Source: Aquila chrysaetos chrysaetos
Lineage: Eukaryota > Chordata > Aves > Accipitriformes > Accipitridae
Reading direction: 5' to 3'
Assembly: GCF_900496995.4 (NCBI RefSeq)
Contig: NC_044012.1
Span: forward strand, 3,410,001-3,474,000
DNA: 64,000 bases
Shown here: one piece after another, positions 33,774-46,400 of the stretch
How the letters are laid out: every line of letters begins with the position of its first letter
Position numbering within the stretch: position 1 is the stretch's first letter
The notes under the pieces: generated by a model
What the model saw: the letters and a program-made list of their open reading frames with translations, nothing else
What the model was told of the DNA's origin: nothing
The model's database searches: none
Translations under genes and position numbers: made by a program

Positions 33774-34879
33774 GAACAGCAGCAGAGCAAGCATTACTCT
33801 GAGAGTCAGCAAAAGATTTCTTAACATTTCAAATTCTGACCAAATTGGGGGCGGCGGAGGGGGGGGAAGCCCTTTCCCCTTGTTTTTCTGGCCAGCTCTA
33901 GTTCACAGCATTTGGGAACGGCAAAGCAGATGACAGAAAAAACATCGCCCCGCAGTTGCTACCACACAACATTCGCTCTCGGTGTTGGCTGTTTTCCTTC
34001 CCCACTTCCCGGGCTCCCAACCCAGCGTGTCGGAGCTGCTTCCCGGGGTGCACGGGGCAGGCGAGCCCAATGCTGCCCAGACCAGCCCTGGGGAGATGGG
34101 GCTCGTCACGGTGTTTTCTCACTAAACAGATGCTCAGGTCAATAAACAAACACACCGGTTTTGGTAACTGAGCTCCTGCGAAGTGCAGAATTCACCAGCT
34201 ATGCAGCTTTGTCAAATAGGTGGGATACTCTGATCCCATCTGATAAGGTAAGAGTCCGTCCAAAACCAACACTGCCAGGTCCATGATCTCATCCACCCAA
34301 CCAGGAACAGTGCAAAGAAGTGAAAAATGAATATGAAAAGAGAGAAAGAGATATCCAGGAGACAGCGTGAATAAACCCTTAGCAACACAGGAGTCACCAA
34401 TAGTAATAATAAACCATGAAAAAACAAAGCTCGCCATTATGCGAGCGCTGATTCTGCTTTCACTTATATCAATAGGAATCTGGCAATCGGTTTTGACGGC
34501 AGGAAGGTTAGGCTCAGGATGGAAATATTTTTGATCTGAACTTTTCACCTTGCAAGAACCTGTTCACACTTTAGAAGAAAATTATGTTGCACAGACGTGA
34601 CATTCACGTGACGGCATCACCTGCGTGGAGAGAGCACTGAGCTGCAGGGTCTGAACATCGCAAAGCCTGTGTGCGGGAGGATGAAACTGTGAATGCATTG
34701 AATAATGAGGATAGCAAACAACTTGCCTTTTCCCTGCATGGAAAATTTCCTTTTTAACCAAAATTTAATAGAACAAAACAAAAATTAGCATTTTGACATT
34801 TTGCAGTTTAGTATCTGTTCCTAGCTGTGCTCTCAGCCTGCTGCTCGTTGCAGCAGTGATGTAGTCCCAAGTTTATTGT

Positions 34880-34965
34880 TGGGAGGAAAATGGAGGATAA
34901 GGAGATGAAAAGACCCAACCAAGGCCACATGGGAAGTCGGTAGCAGAGTTCAGAAACCAAGGCTG
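34880..34965 (-). mobile_element. MIR/CORE-SINE-like fragment, antisense
   Basis: ACCCAACCAAGGCCACATGG followed by GAAGTCGGTAGCAGAGTTCA resembles the reverse complement of the MIR core ('ctgccac... ctgtgtgaccttgggcaagt'), preceded by a GGAGGATAAGGAGATGAAAAG tail region. Diverged fossil. Confidence 0.5.
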
Positions 34966-36013
34966 AAAACTTGATTTCCTTAATCATCCCTGCTCTCGTG
35001 CTTTTGAAATAGCAACAAGTACTTTTCTCTTGGAGGGGAGTCACGAGAAAAAACAGCAAATATTATAGAAGCAAAATTCCTGAGACCCTTAAATATCTTC
35101 TTAATCCTGCCCATGTTTGTCACTTGTAAGGCTTCCATTTAGCATAAGATTTGTGCCATTCCTCTTAGGTTTAGGAAATACTGCAAATAACCAAGTACAT
35201 GTAAATACAGAATAAATGAGAATTTCTCATGACATCCATTGTATTTTTCTAGCGTTTATATTAATCTCAGAGACCCAATCAGACTGGCTTGTAAGTAATC
35301 TTTTGCTTATTCCTGGTGCCTACCCCACATGAGGGCAATATGCAGCCAACAGCAGTGGATCACTTTTGCATCTTCAACAGAGATGCTTATCATGTTTACT
35401 AAAAAGATTGTTGTACCGTAGGAGGAAACAGAAAATTGACATGTTTTAAGGCCTTTTGAACACAAGACAGAAAACAGCAGGAGAAGAAGGGTGGAAAGTT
35501 TATATAGAAATTACTTCTGAGAAACTGACACCGGGAAAACGAGAAACACATTTCCTCGGTGGAGCAAGGATTTGAATTTGCAGAGGACACATTGCGAGCA
35601 CACCAATTTTAACAAGCGGCAAGGAAGAAAATGATGCATTTCCTGAAAAGAGAATGAAAACAAACAAGAAGTCTCACTGCGACTTGAGTGAGAGTAATCT
35701 AAAAGCAACCATGAAAATAAGACATAGTTGTGAATTCCTTGCGGAGCCGGGGATGGGGAGGAAAGGACAGCTGAGTCCAATCAGCCTGGCCAGGGTTCTC
35801 GTGCTCCTCCTGTCATGGGCTGCTACTTGATGTCTCTTATCATCTGCATCGGCCCCATGGAGACGAGCTGTGTTCTTAATGAGCTGATATATGAGACAGT
35901 GATAGCTGCAGCTTAAAGCTAATATTGTACCTTCAGAGACGCGATTTTTCAAACTGAACAAATGGCCTCTGAAGCTGCTGGTGACTCGGAGTAATGGATG
36001 ATATGTCTGAAGG

Positions 36014-36014
<1 letters not shown>

Positions 36015-36047
<33 letters not shown>
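36015..36047. repeat. T33 homopolymer
   Basis: Uninterrupted run of 33 T. It could be the tail of an antisense retrocopy, but no gene-like or repeat-like sequence flanks it. Confidence 0.95.
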
Positions 36048-36049
<2 letters not shown>

Positions 36050-39000
36050 GTGCATGCGTAGAAACGGCACGTTTTTAAATGAGCTCTAACGGGAGCGGCA
36101 GGTATGCTGCTGAGGCACCGCAGAGCTCGTGCAGACAGGCTGACCCGATGTCCCGGCTGATTTCCATGCCTTGCCTTGGGATGAGCATCACTCCGTGTCT
36201 GCGGACATGTCCCACTGCAGCTGCTTGCCTTGAAAGCTGTATGGGGACAGGGACCCTGGGAGGCGTTGGGAAATGGGTAACGCCACGTCCCTCAGCTTCT
36301 TGACCTGCTACTTGAAATCATGAATCGGTCTTCAAAGGACCCAGGTCTTCTGCCTCGCATCTGTGCAGAATTATTTCAGTTATCTCTTTTTGGGTGGATT
36401 CCAGGTGTCCATCTCCCTTCCAGAGCACCCAGCTCTCGCGTGAGCATCTCCACCAGACCAGAGCAGCCTTCCTAAATCTGGTGTCCCTGGAGCAAATGTG
36501 GTTTTTAACTCTTCTGGAGCCCTCATTTCTGAGCTCATGGATATAGAAACTTCTCCCATATCATCCTAAAATATTCGAGCTGTGTGGGTGAAGAATTACA
36601 GACTGGTGAATATTTCCTTCGAAACATTGTGAAGCTTCACCCAGGTGGTGGAGCAAACATGACCCAAAAAACCTGTTGTAAGACAGTTACAATGCAGTGC
36701 CTACTCGGGAGGCATAGCATTATGGACACAGTTAATTTCCTTCCAATCCACAAAATTATTATAGTACTGGGTTTGAACAACATTAGGAAAATGATGCAAT
36801 GGATACAATGGATGCAGTTATCCTGAAGGGATTTCGATGTAATAATATTCAGGCCGACATAATCAACAGAATCTCTGAACTGTTCAAGTTTCAGCCAGCA
36901 TTGGCAATTAAGAAATCTTACCAAGAAATGTAACTTAACTCCTTATTAGCACTTGGATCCCTATCAGGAACACTGAAAAAAAAAATTTAAGAAAATATCC
37001 AAGAGCATTTTTCAAATTAGCAGCCTTGAGGGCAATATAATATAAGTTCAGCCAGAGCGAATCGAGTAGGAATAGTTAATTTAGTTCTAGGAAACTTAAG
37101 AATCCCTCATCTCCTCATCAGCAGTAACTTGCTTGTTAAAGGAAGACAAATGAAAATGTTAATCAGCAAAGATTCACACTGGGGGATTGCTTGGAATGAA
37201 TCACTCCTACCCAGCAGCCCTGGTGAGGTCATGTGTGAGAGTCGGCTCTGCTGACTCGAAAATGCTCCGAGCTGGAGAAATTGGACTTTAAAAGACCTGT
37301 GCCACAGCCTGCTTGGCAGAGAGGATTTGTCATACGTGGGCAGGATGGCTCCAGAATCGAGATCAGGGCTCACGGTGTTGGCAATGGTCTGAGAACTATT
37401 TTTATTGCTATATTTTTTATCCAGCTCTTGGTTAGGACTGATGAATATGCCCTATGTTGGATGTGACATTGGGTCCTTGAAAGGGTTTTGGCTGTGTCGC
37501 GAGTATGTTGTGCATCTTGGGGAAGGGGAGGTGATGCCCTCGGGGGGACAGGCACATGGCCAGGTAAGCAAGGCTAAGGAATTGTAGGACATTTAAAATC
37601 TTGTTAGTTTTTCTTTTCTTTTTTTCTCTTTTTAACAGAAGAAACAGCTCTGGCTAGTTATATGGACCATAGATTTAAAAATAGCTGGGTTCCTTCCTGT
37701 CTGAGGTAGAGAGAAAGATATAAGCCTGATTTATTGGCTGTCCAGTAGACTTTATATTCAATTTCCTCTTGTCACATTCCTATCAAGTAACTGCATGAGT
37801 GTAGCAGAGACAGGGTGAGCCTTTACAGAATAAATACATTCATTTACATGATGAATACCTATATTCACATGAACAAAAGTCCCTCTTCAAACACTCAAGC
37901 AAATAAATACTGGCCAAACACTGTTAGCAAAAAAAAAAAACGGTGAAGAAAAGCCATTGCACGTACTTGAATTCAGCTGCACGTTAGAGTTAGCAAGTGT
38001 GTTTGTGAAGACACTTTCCTAGGGTGTACATATGGGATGCACTGAAATGAACGTCCTGCCACATCCCATGTAATGAGGGACAAATCCTGCTCTCTGGGAC
38101 ACAGCCGCATCTTGCCTTTGCCTCCTTTTTGCCTTGCGATGCCCACGGCGGCTGATGGTGCACAACGATAACTCGGAACAGCGGAGCACCCCATGTGTCT
38201 GCACTGCCCGGAGACGGGTCCTGGGGGAGGAAAACCTCCCGGCGACGTTTTGCCTGGGTGCAAACACAGGACTGGCCAAGCCAGACTTGCTCACAAACAA
38301 GCCTGCAAAAGGAAAAAGAGAAAGATGCAAAAAAGTAAAATAAATGCAGTTTAAAGCTCCTCTGCAAGCTGGCATCGCAGTTTGAGCCAAGGTTTGCTAA
38401 ACTTTTGCTGGGCTAAAGCTTCCATAAACCTTACATTACACATACAAATAGCTATTATTTAGCACTTTCATCATATGTAAAAAAAAAAATCTTCCTTTCA
38501 GAGAAAACTTGGCCTTTTGCAAACAGGTTTGTGAACTTGCATGTATTTATGGAGCTGGGACAAACAGAGAACTCACAAGAAATGTTCGCAGGAAGATGGA
38601 TGCAATCCTGTCTCCAGGGAAAAAATTAGGAACCCAACTAAGGAAAAACACTCTGGAAAACTTCACATCAAACAAGAAAAGGAAGGAGTGAGAAGAAATG
38701 AAACACATTTAAGATTATGAAAAGGGGTTTAGTTAATGTCTCAGTTTTGTCTGATGCCCTGGTGATGCCAGTGAGGGAAATCAGTGCAGGGGCACCCAAG
38801 CCAAGCTCAGGATACGGCCCCGCACAAGGCTCATTGCAATGGTCAGTCTAGGGCACCGAAATGTATCCAGCTTGATTTGCTCCGGTGAATTCAAAAATAC
38901 TTTCCCTGTGTTGTATTAAACATAAACAAAGCATTCACTTACATTGCATATTCTCCTGTACAAGTATGTTATTTTAATTTCCCCCAAGAGCTAAAAAAAG

Positions 39001-41129
39001 AAACTTCTTTTTTTTTTTTTTTATTTTTTATTTGATATACATAATGTAGGCTGGCAGTATTAGTGTAAGTGTTTTCTATTCATGGTTTTCTGAAACTTTC
39101 TATTAGAAGTCTTTGAAATCGAACACCCTTCTTTTTATCATACATTACTTCCTCCCCTGGAACTATTCTGTCTCTGTGCACGATCCCATTAGGCTTTTAA
39201 CTTTCTTATGAAAAAAAACCCACCCAAAACCTGTGATAAAAATGTATTGATGTTTGAACACCATCCAAAACAGTCAACTTCAAAAACAACAGAGACACAC
39301 ACAAATTTTGTGAATGGAAAATGGAGGCTTGATTTACTGGGAGGGGAAAAAGCTTTTGCATAGGCAGTTACCACGTTTAATGGACCATCTATTGACTTTG
39401 GGTATATCCAGTACCACTGGTGTTTGCAACAGCATTTTAGACAAAATTTTCAAGAGAGTGGACCATGAGTTTATACAAACCACAAGTGACACAAGTGACT
39501 TGTAGGCCTGATGATGTCTGCAGAATTGCTTACTCTTGCAGCAGTCAAGGAGTCCAGGATGGCTGTGGTTCTAGTTGCAAACTTAGAGATGGTATCAAAG
39601 AGGAAAAAATAGATCTGAAAGACTTAAAGCTATCGTACACAGTTAAGAAAATGAAAAGATGACCTTAAATGGACTTTTGGGTGTTCAAAATGCTACTTTG
39701 GATTAAATTTTATCAAAATTTTCTTTTCAGCCCCTCTCAGAACACTTCTTTTACCATCAGTAAGTATTTCAATAGACTCAGAATATCCTCTTCAACCAGT
39801 GTTTTCCACATTTACGAGATGAGATGATTTAATAACAACAACAATGTTGTAAAGCCAAAGACATCGATCTGATCCATCTGAAATCAGCCAGCTCTTCACC
39901 CAGACTCCTGTGCATCCAAAAGTGTTTGGGATGTAAAAGAAATCTCCCAAGCAATAGGGATGAAGAGGAGGAAGGACAGAGGACTTGAGGTGCCCAGATT
40001 GAATTACCTTAGTATATGTTTATTATTGGAGCACACAGCATTATGGCTTGAAGGATCATCTACACATCTGAAATGAGGGTCGCAGAGGACAGACGTTATC
40101 CTGGGTCGAGACTCTTCATTTCCAGGCCCAGCTGTACAAACGCCAAACTTCTGCTAGGGGTGATGACCCCAGTAAGACCCAAGGCATGTCTGAGACCCGT
40201 CTTACCCCTCTCGCTGCATCCTCAATTCACCTGATTTACCAATTCCCCAGTTGCCTTTTCATCGGCTGGTGTTCGGCGGTTCCCACAGGACACCGTGCCA
40301 GGTGTCAGCAGATTACGCTCACCTACTCCTGTCCTAATACGGCCGTATTATTTTTCCTTGATGCTGCACGACTACTCAATATTCACCAACCAAGACATAT
40401 TGGCCAGGTAAATCCTGCTATGCCGCTTCTGTTCCTTGAGTGGAAACACAGCCAAACACCGCCTGGAGAAGTACATGAAATCCTGTTAATTTAACCATCC
40501 CTTTCATGCATGTGACATCCACACCTGTAACAAAAAGCATGCAAACACTTTCAGTGATAATTTAGAGAAAAACCAAGTTCAGGAACCTCAGAAGAGATTT
40601 CATTAAAATCAAACAAACTGCTAGTGCTTGACATAATTAAGGGTGTTTGATTTGGCTCTCGAGCAATGAAACAGCTACGCATAGAAAAGTGGTTGCAGCT
40701 TTTGTCCTAACAAATATGAAGCATCATTATTCTCTACCAGCTCGGTACCAATCTTCTTCTGTTAAAATCTTTCAAACATTTCTTATTTTTCACTTTTCCT
40801 GGCACTGTAAAGCAAAAGAAATGTTTGACAGGTATTAATTTTGAAAACAAATGGTAGATTTTCAGATGAGCCGCTGACGAGAAAGCAGGGAAAGAGCAAA
40901 TTACAGGTTGTTTTAATTGCAAACTGGGAATTTTATAAACAAAACACACACACACGTATCATTTATAATCATGATCCAGGCCAGAGCAATAATTATGATA
41001 AATCCTTTGTCAACCCTACTAAGAAGTCTTTTATGAAGTAGTAGGAAATTAATTCACATTCTAGACAATGGTTCAATAAAATGCTTTCCAGCTTCTCTGA
41101 CATATGGAATTCCACATGGGCTGCAATCA

Positions 41130-41335
41130 GATGTTCCCCAAATCACACTTTTTCATTGCTTAACTCCTTGACAGTTTAACATAAACAAGCACTGAATTCA
41201 TTAAGCTGCATTTTTTAAGCTTTCTAATTAACTGAAACAGCTGAAGTTTGAATCTTCAAACACATGTTAAAGGCTTAATTTTCAAGACATAAACCACTGT
41301 AAGACCTGCAGTTTATTAACATTTGAGGAGTTCAG
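41130..41335. promoter_or_regulatory. Candidate conserved noncoding element with homeodomain and forkhead words
   Basis: AT-rich, non-repetitive block with ACATAAACAAG (forkhead-type, about 41178-41190), TTCATTAAGC, TCTAATTAACTG, an E-box CAGCTG and AGTTTATTAAC. The density of distinct developmental factor words is high; function is inferred. Confidence 0.35.
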
Positions 41336-43340
41336 CAGAGTACCTTTCCTTGCGTTGTTCTCTATGGTTCTGCAAAATGTAGACTTTCAATATTTTAACA
41401 TAAAGTAATTAAAAACCAACAAAATATCTCACTTTTATAATGAAAGGCATTACTGTTTTGATTTGGAAACAGAACCTTTTTGACCGCTAGCTCCCTGATT
41501 ACTTTGTCCAATCTTATCACGCTATCTTCATTGCTGCATCAAATGTCCTGTGGCTCCCTAAACAGCACGTACTTAAGCACTATTCCTCAAAAACCAGCCA
41601 TGGCCCTGCTCTGTGTGGTTCATGTCACATTCAAGAGACAGTCCAGTCAATATTCTGGATGCAGTCTTGACCCCACTGAAGGGTGCTTTAACCCCTTAAA
41701 GTCTTTTAATCTTTGCCATGGCTTGGGAAATGTGCTTCTGGAAGCAACTAGGCTTTGATTCTTCTACAGTCTTAGATATACTTTATTACACAGCAAGTAT
41801 TGGGTAGATCAGGAGACTGATAAAATGGCTTCAGCCCTTGGACCTGTATGATCCTTGCTTGCAGCCAGGTGAGACCACAGAAATAACCTGAGCACCGTAG
41901 ATACTTGGTTGCTCCGAAGGTGTTTTTAAATTCAACAACTTTGAACTTGAGATAGTCACCTTTTAATTCTTCAGTTAAAGTAACCACCACAACAGCATCA
42001 CTTTCAATAGGGGCAGCCACAGCATCTATATGACCTGAGGACCACATGGCCACGGCATCATGACAAAGATGCCTATCAGAGCTACTGGAGGGGAGAAAGC
42101 CCTTTTAGCAATTCTTGTCCCAACAGTAATTGCTGTGATAGAGCCCATCCAAAGCAAATCTGCGATGACCCTCTGCCATTTTATGAGGCACTGAACTGAG
42201 TCATGGTGGGACTTGGTTTGCTCAGCATGGATGACCAGCTGTGCCCCTCTTCTTTCAGATGAGATAATAAATCTGACCCGGGCACCAGGTGCTTTGTCCT
42301 GCCAGCGGGTTTACGTGTGAAATGTGAAGAGAGGAGGAAATGACGGGAAGCAAAGCACCATCAGCAAAACTTTCATGTGCGTTTTGTTCCCAGGAAACCA
42401 CTTCCTCTGTTTGTATGGGCTGGAACAGGGATGGGACTGCATGGGGACTCTCGCTCTCAGCTAATTTAGTCAAGCCAGAAAAGCCATGGCACCCACCTAA
42501 AATTAAAGGAGGTATTTTTTTATTATTTGTTTATCTGGATTCTGCTGTCATGGAGTTTTTGTTGTATGGGAATTTTCCCCCTCTTCTTTTTCCTTTCTTT
42601 TCCTCCTTTTTTTTTTTTTTTCTCCTGCCAAAACTGATTACAGTGAAGTAAATTTTTAAGAGTTAGTTTGGACTAGCGAAAAAACCTAGACTCTTACGAA
42701 TGGGGAAACCAACACATCGATTTACACCAGGGAGGCACACAGTAATGCACAATTTTACTAACATTTGGATAAATGACATGGTTCCTTAGTGATCACTGAT
42801 CTCATTGATCGCTTACCTACTGAGGGTGGGGCACCAACCAAAGTTAAAAAGCACAATAGCTTTCTGGCCAAATGACATGCTCCTGTGCTCAGGTAAAAAT
42901 GTACCTGCACATCAATGTACAGTCATATCTAGTAAGGGTTGGAAGGTTGCTTTTCTTTCCATTTTTTAAAAATAAAAATATCTAGTGGGAGAAGATGAAG
43001 AGAGATCTGTGCAGTCCCAGTGCTATTTGATTTCTCACATTACCGTGAATGGGATTTCTCATGCTGAGCACTTTCATGAGCTTGTTTTGCCCTTGGCCAA
43101 CCACCTCTCCATGCCTCCAAGGGGACAGATAACAGAGGGGCTCCATTCGATATAATCTGATTATCACCATTTCAGCTTCTGCAGTAAGGTACATCCCTCC
43201 TGATACAAAACTCTTTTTTAACAAATACATACCACCATGACGCTACCGAGGAAAAAATTGACTGTCACCACATTGCGATGACATGAAGACCACAGAAGCC
43301 AAAGGGAAAAAACCTATTATTGGCTTTATTTTCTATATGT
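41336..43340. other. Intergenic, no gene seen
   Basis: Unique sequence with a T run at about 42607-42621. Open frames at 41480-41758 and 41772-42053 lack recognisable motifs. Confidence 0.4.
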
Positions 43341-43470
43341 AGACAGTGGCGCAGTAAAGACTCTAAGCATATGCTTAACCGTAAGCCTGAGAGTGGTTTC
43401 ACTGAAATGAGAAAGACTTCAGCTTCTTGTTAAACTTTTGCATCTGCTTACAGGCTTTGCTAAGTCAGCA
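43341..43470. mobile_element. Ancient interspersed repeat with TAAGCATATGCTTAA core
   Basis: CTAAGCATATGCTTAACCGT then AAGCCTGAGAGTGGTTTCAC and TGAAATGAG match the order of an old amniote palindromic repeat ('taagcacatgcttaactttaagcatgtgagtagtcccattgaa'), followed by TGCTTACAGGCTTTGCTAAG. Degenerate; related to 29591-29760. Confidence 0.5.
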
Positions 43471-46400
43471 CTTCTGTGCCACTGGAGAGGCACTGAGTGC
43501 TTTTGTACAACAGAGTGGGAAAATGAAGGTTAGGGTGAGCTGGATCCAAGCACTGGATCACAATTTGGTGTGCAGTCAATTAGTATTAATAAATTTTCCA
43601 TTGTGGAGAAGCCCTTGACGAAAGAGCTCTGTCGTCCCAGAACATCTGCAATGGAAAATGTATGGGCAACAAGGTTTAAAGTCGATTCTCTGAATACGGG
43701 GAGGTTCTTCTAAATCCCACATGATTAAAAAGAAAGAAGTGAAAATTGTTTAAATACATTAAAGCATTGTTCATTATCATAAATACCCTCCAAAGCAGAG
43801 GAAGGTTCCAGTTGTTTCTGAACGAAGAGAGAAACACTTTAATGGGTGACCCTTCCAGCAGCCTTGCTTTAGCTCGCACCACCACCCACAAATAAAGTAT
43901 TTTTAAATCAGTAAAATGCCTTGTTTCTCCCCACATATGGATGTTTATAAAGGCTTCAGGTTGCCTCAGTCTATAGCACCTCTGTGGCAAGGGCAGTTGC
44001 AAGGGTCAACTTTGGGACTACTGGATGCCCTTGTCTTCAGGGTGAAAACTCGAGTGGGTTCACGAGGAATAGAGCGCCTGGGCTGCCGTTCCCGTGGCAT
44101 CCCCCAGCCAGAAACTGGAGGAGGCTGTGGGAAGAGGAGGAGGAAGAAGAAAGCCATTTTATGGGTCTGTAAGCACTGAATTTGTTAAAAAAAAAAAAAA
44201 AAAGAAAGAGGAAGACTTTGTAAAGTTTTCATCTGTAGCCAGGGGTCTTGCCTCTGTTAAGCCTCATTCTAGCTGATAATACCCCTACATTACATCAGGA
44301 AGACGAAGAGGAGAAACAATCCTTAAATACAGCAGGAAGCTCATAAATAAGAAGCACAGGCAAAGGCGTCCCCGAAGCCTCGTGTCCCGAGATGCATCTG
44401 GAAATGCGTGGTGGGGAGCTGGTGCTCTGGCAGGACGTGGAGCAGCCACGGCGTTGCTGAGGGCTGGGAACTGCTGCCTTTCCGCGCTGACCAAGCATCC
44501 AGCCAGTGCTGTTTCTCAGCACAAAAAGCTCCTGGAGTGGGAAAGGGGATTGCGGTGGTGCGGCGTCACCTGCCAGCTTGCAAAAAGCAAACCCAAGCCA
44601 AGCCGCATCCCGGGGCTAAAGGCTTAGCGAGGTTAGTCACCAGCCACCGGAGCATCCCAAAATAAACTTGTACGTGTTTTTTTGTTCCTCGGTTTGATGA
44701 TCATACCCCATGTGCAGGGACAGGCTGGAACAACCTCCCTGAAGCCCCCCAGGATTTGGTTTGGAGTTAGAAGTAAGACCTTAAGTCAATTAGCAGCTGT
44801 TGGAAAAATCCATGCTAGGAAAGACATGGGCAAATTGTGAGAGCAATCACAGCTCGCTTCGATCGGGAGAGCTGGGGAAGGTACCGTGGGAGGAAAGATC
44901 AGGACCTGACGTTGTATCCGAGAACAGCGCTGGCAAGCACAGAGCAAACCAGCTCTTAAATTCCTGTACCACCCTTTCTCCTTCTGCTCCTTTCCATGGC
45001 AATGCATCTTAGCAAGAGACCAGAGAAAAACTGCCAACAGCTCTTTTTAGAGGACAATTTTAACCTCTTTTTCTGTTCAGGAATATTCCCAGGCCAATCA
45101 CTATGTTCTCAAAGTGCATTTGAGCAAACTAATTCATGAAATGCTTCTTCAGGTATTTTGCTGAGCGTCCTGATTGCAGATGGATAAGCGCGGTGGACCT
45201 GTTTATGTTCCTCAACTGGATGAACATGGGGCGTTTCTGGTGTGAATAGTTGCACTTCAGAGCATAGGATTTTATTTCCCTAAAAATGTGCTGATGTAAT
45301 GTAGAAATCCTTATCCCATGGACATTTGCTCTGGTGAAGTCCAAAGCAAAGCGGTTGCTTGTGACAGCAGAGCAACCCTGGAAACTGAGGATGGTGGTTG
45401 CGTGCTGTTAAGGGAGGATTTGAGATACGTGAAGCTTTAGCTCCTGCTCCAGACCTGCCCCAGGTCTCTGGCATTGTCATCCCACCCCACTCCCAGCACT
45501 GTTTCCCTTGTTTCTTCACCATCATGTGGAAGAAGAGCTCCTCATCCATGGGACAGCAAAATTTGGTTTGCCTCCACCTCATTCCTTATTTTCCGCAGTG
45601 TGCTTGGTATTTGTTTAGTCTGGTACTGATGGGCAGAGGCACTGATAAAATTGAAAGATTAGAAACCAAATTGTGCCAAGGAGCACTCGCTTTCCCTGAC
45701 TTCGCCTGTGCCGTTGCTGGAGATGGCTCTGATCTTCCCCACCACCCACACTCCCTCCCAACAGACAGGCTGAACTTCCACCTGCAGAACGGTTTTTGTT
45801 TTGTCACTCATTATTTGCAGATTGCTTTGGGCAAAAAACCCCCGTGATGCTGAGCCTGAAATTCAGAAAAGATTTAAAAGACTCTGCTTGCTTTAAAGAA
45901 AACAAAATTTCATGCAACTCTTTGCTCTGTTGTGTTACCCACATAGGCTAGAAGCATCCTGGGTGAGGCTGCTTTAGCGAGGTCTTGTGGTTTTGCTAAG
46001 AACAACAGACACGGGATAATTACACAAATAGGCCCTGACCTCCAGCTTTGTCCGGTCTCCCACTACATCTGAGAGGTTTGGATCAGGACCAGCGCCGTGG
46101 CGCAGGCTGAGGTCCTCTCGTGCAAGATGAGGATGGGGTCTGTCACTTGACTGGGTGCCGCTGGGTTCTGCAGGTATTTTGATAAGATGTTGGTAGGAGT
46201 TTTTCTTGTTTGAAATCACACGCTGACAAGAATAAGGGGAAAGCAGAGAACATTTCTGAGCTCTAATTAATTATTTATTAATAATGACTCTTTCTAGAGG
46301 AAGAAAGTGCTTTAGAAAAAAAGATAATAGGTAGAGAAGTGTTAGCAAAAGCTCTTAACGTCTTGCTTGGTTCATCTGCTTCGGTTGTCTTTCATCTAGG

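Larger units (their letters stand above)
33774..41129. other. Gene desert segment, no gene seen
   Basis: Contains a MIR-like antisense fragment (34880-34965), a T33 run (36015-36047), a T run near 39008-39023 and a short (CA)n at 40944-40955. AT-rich blocks such as 35860-36000 and 38880-39130 look unique. Open frames are short, often GTG/TTG-started and without motifs. Confidence 0.45.

Noticed and set aside
36015..36047. T33 run as tail of an antisense retroposon
   Set aside because: No element or gene-like sequence lies next to it.
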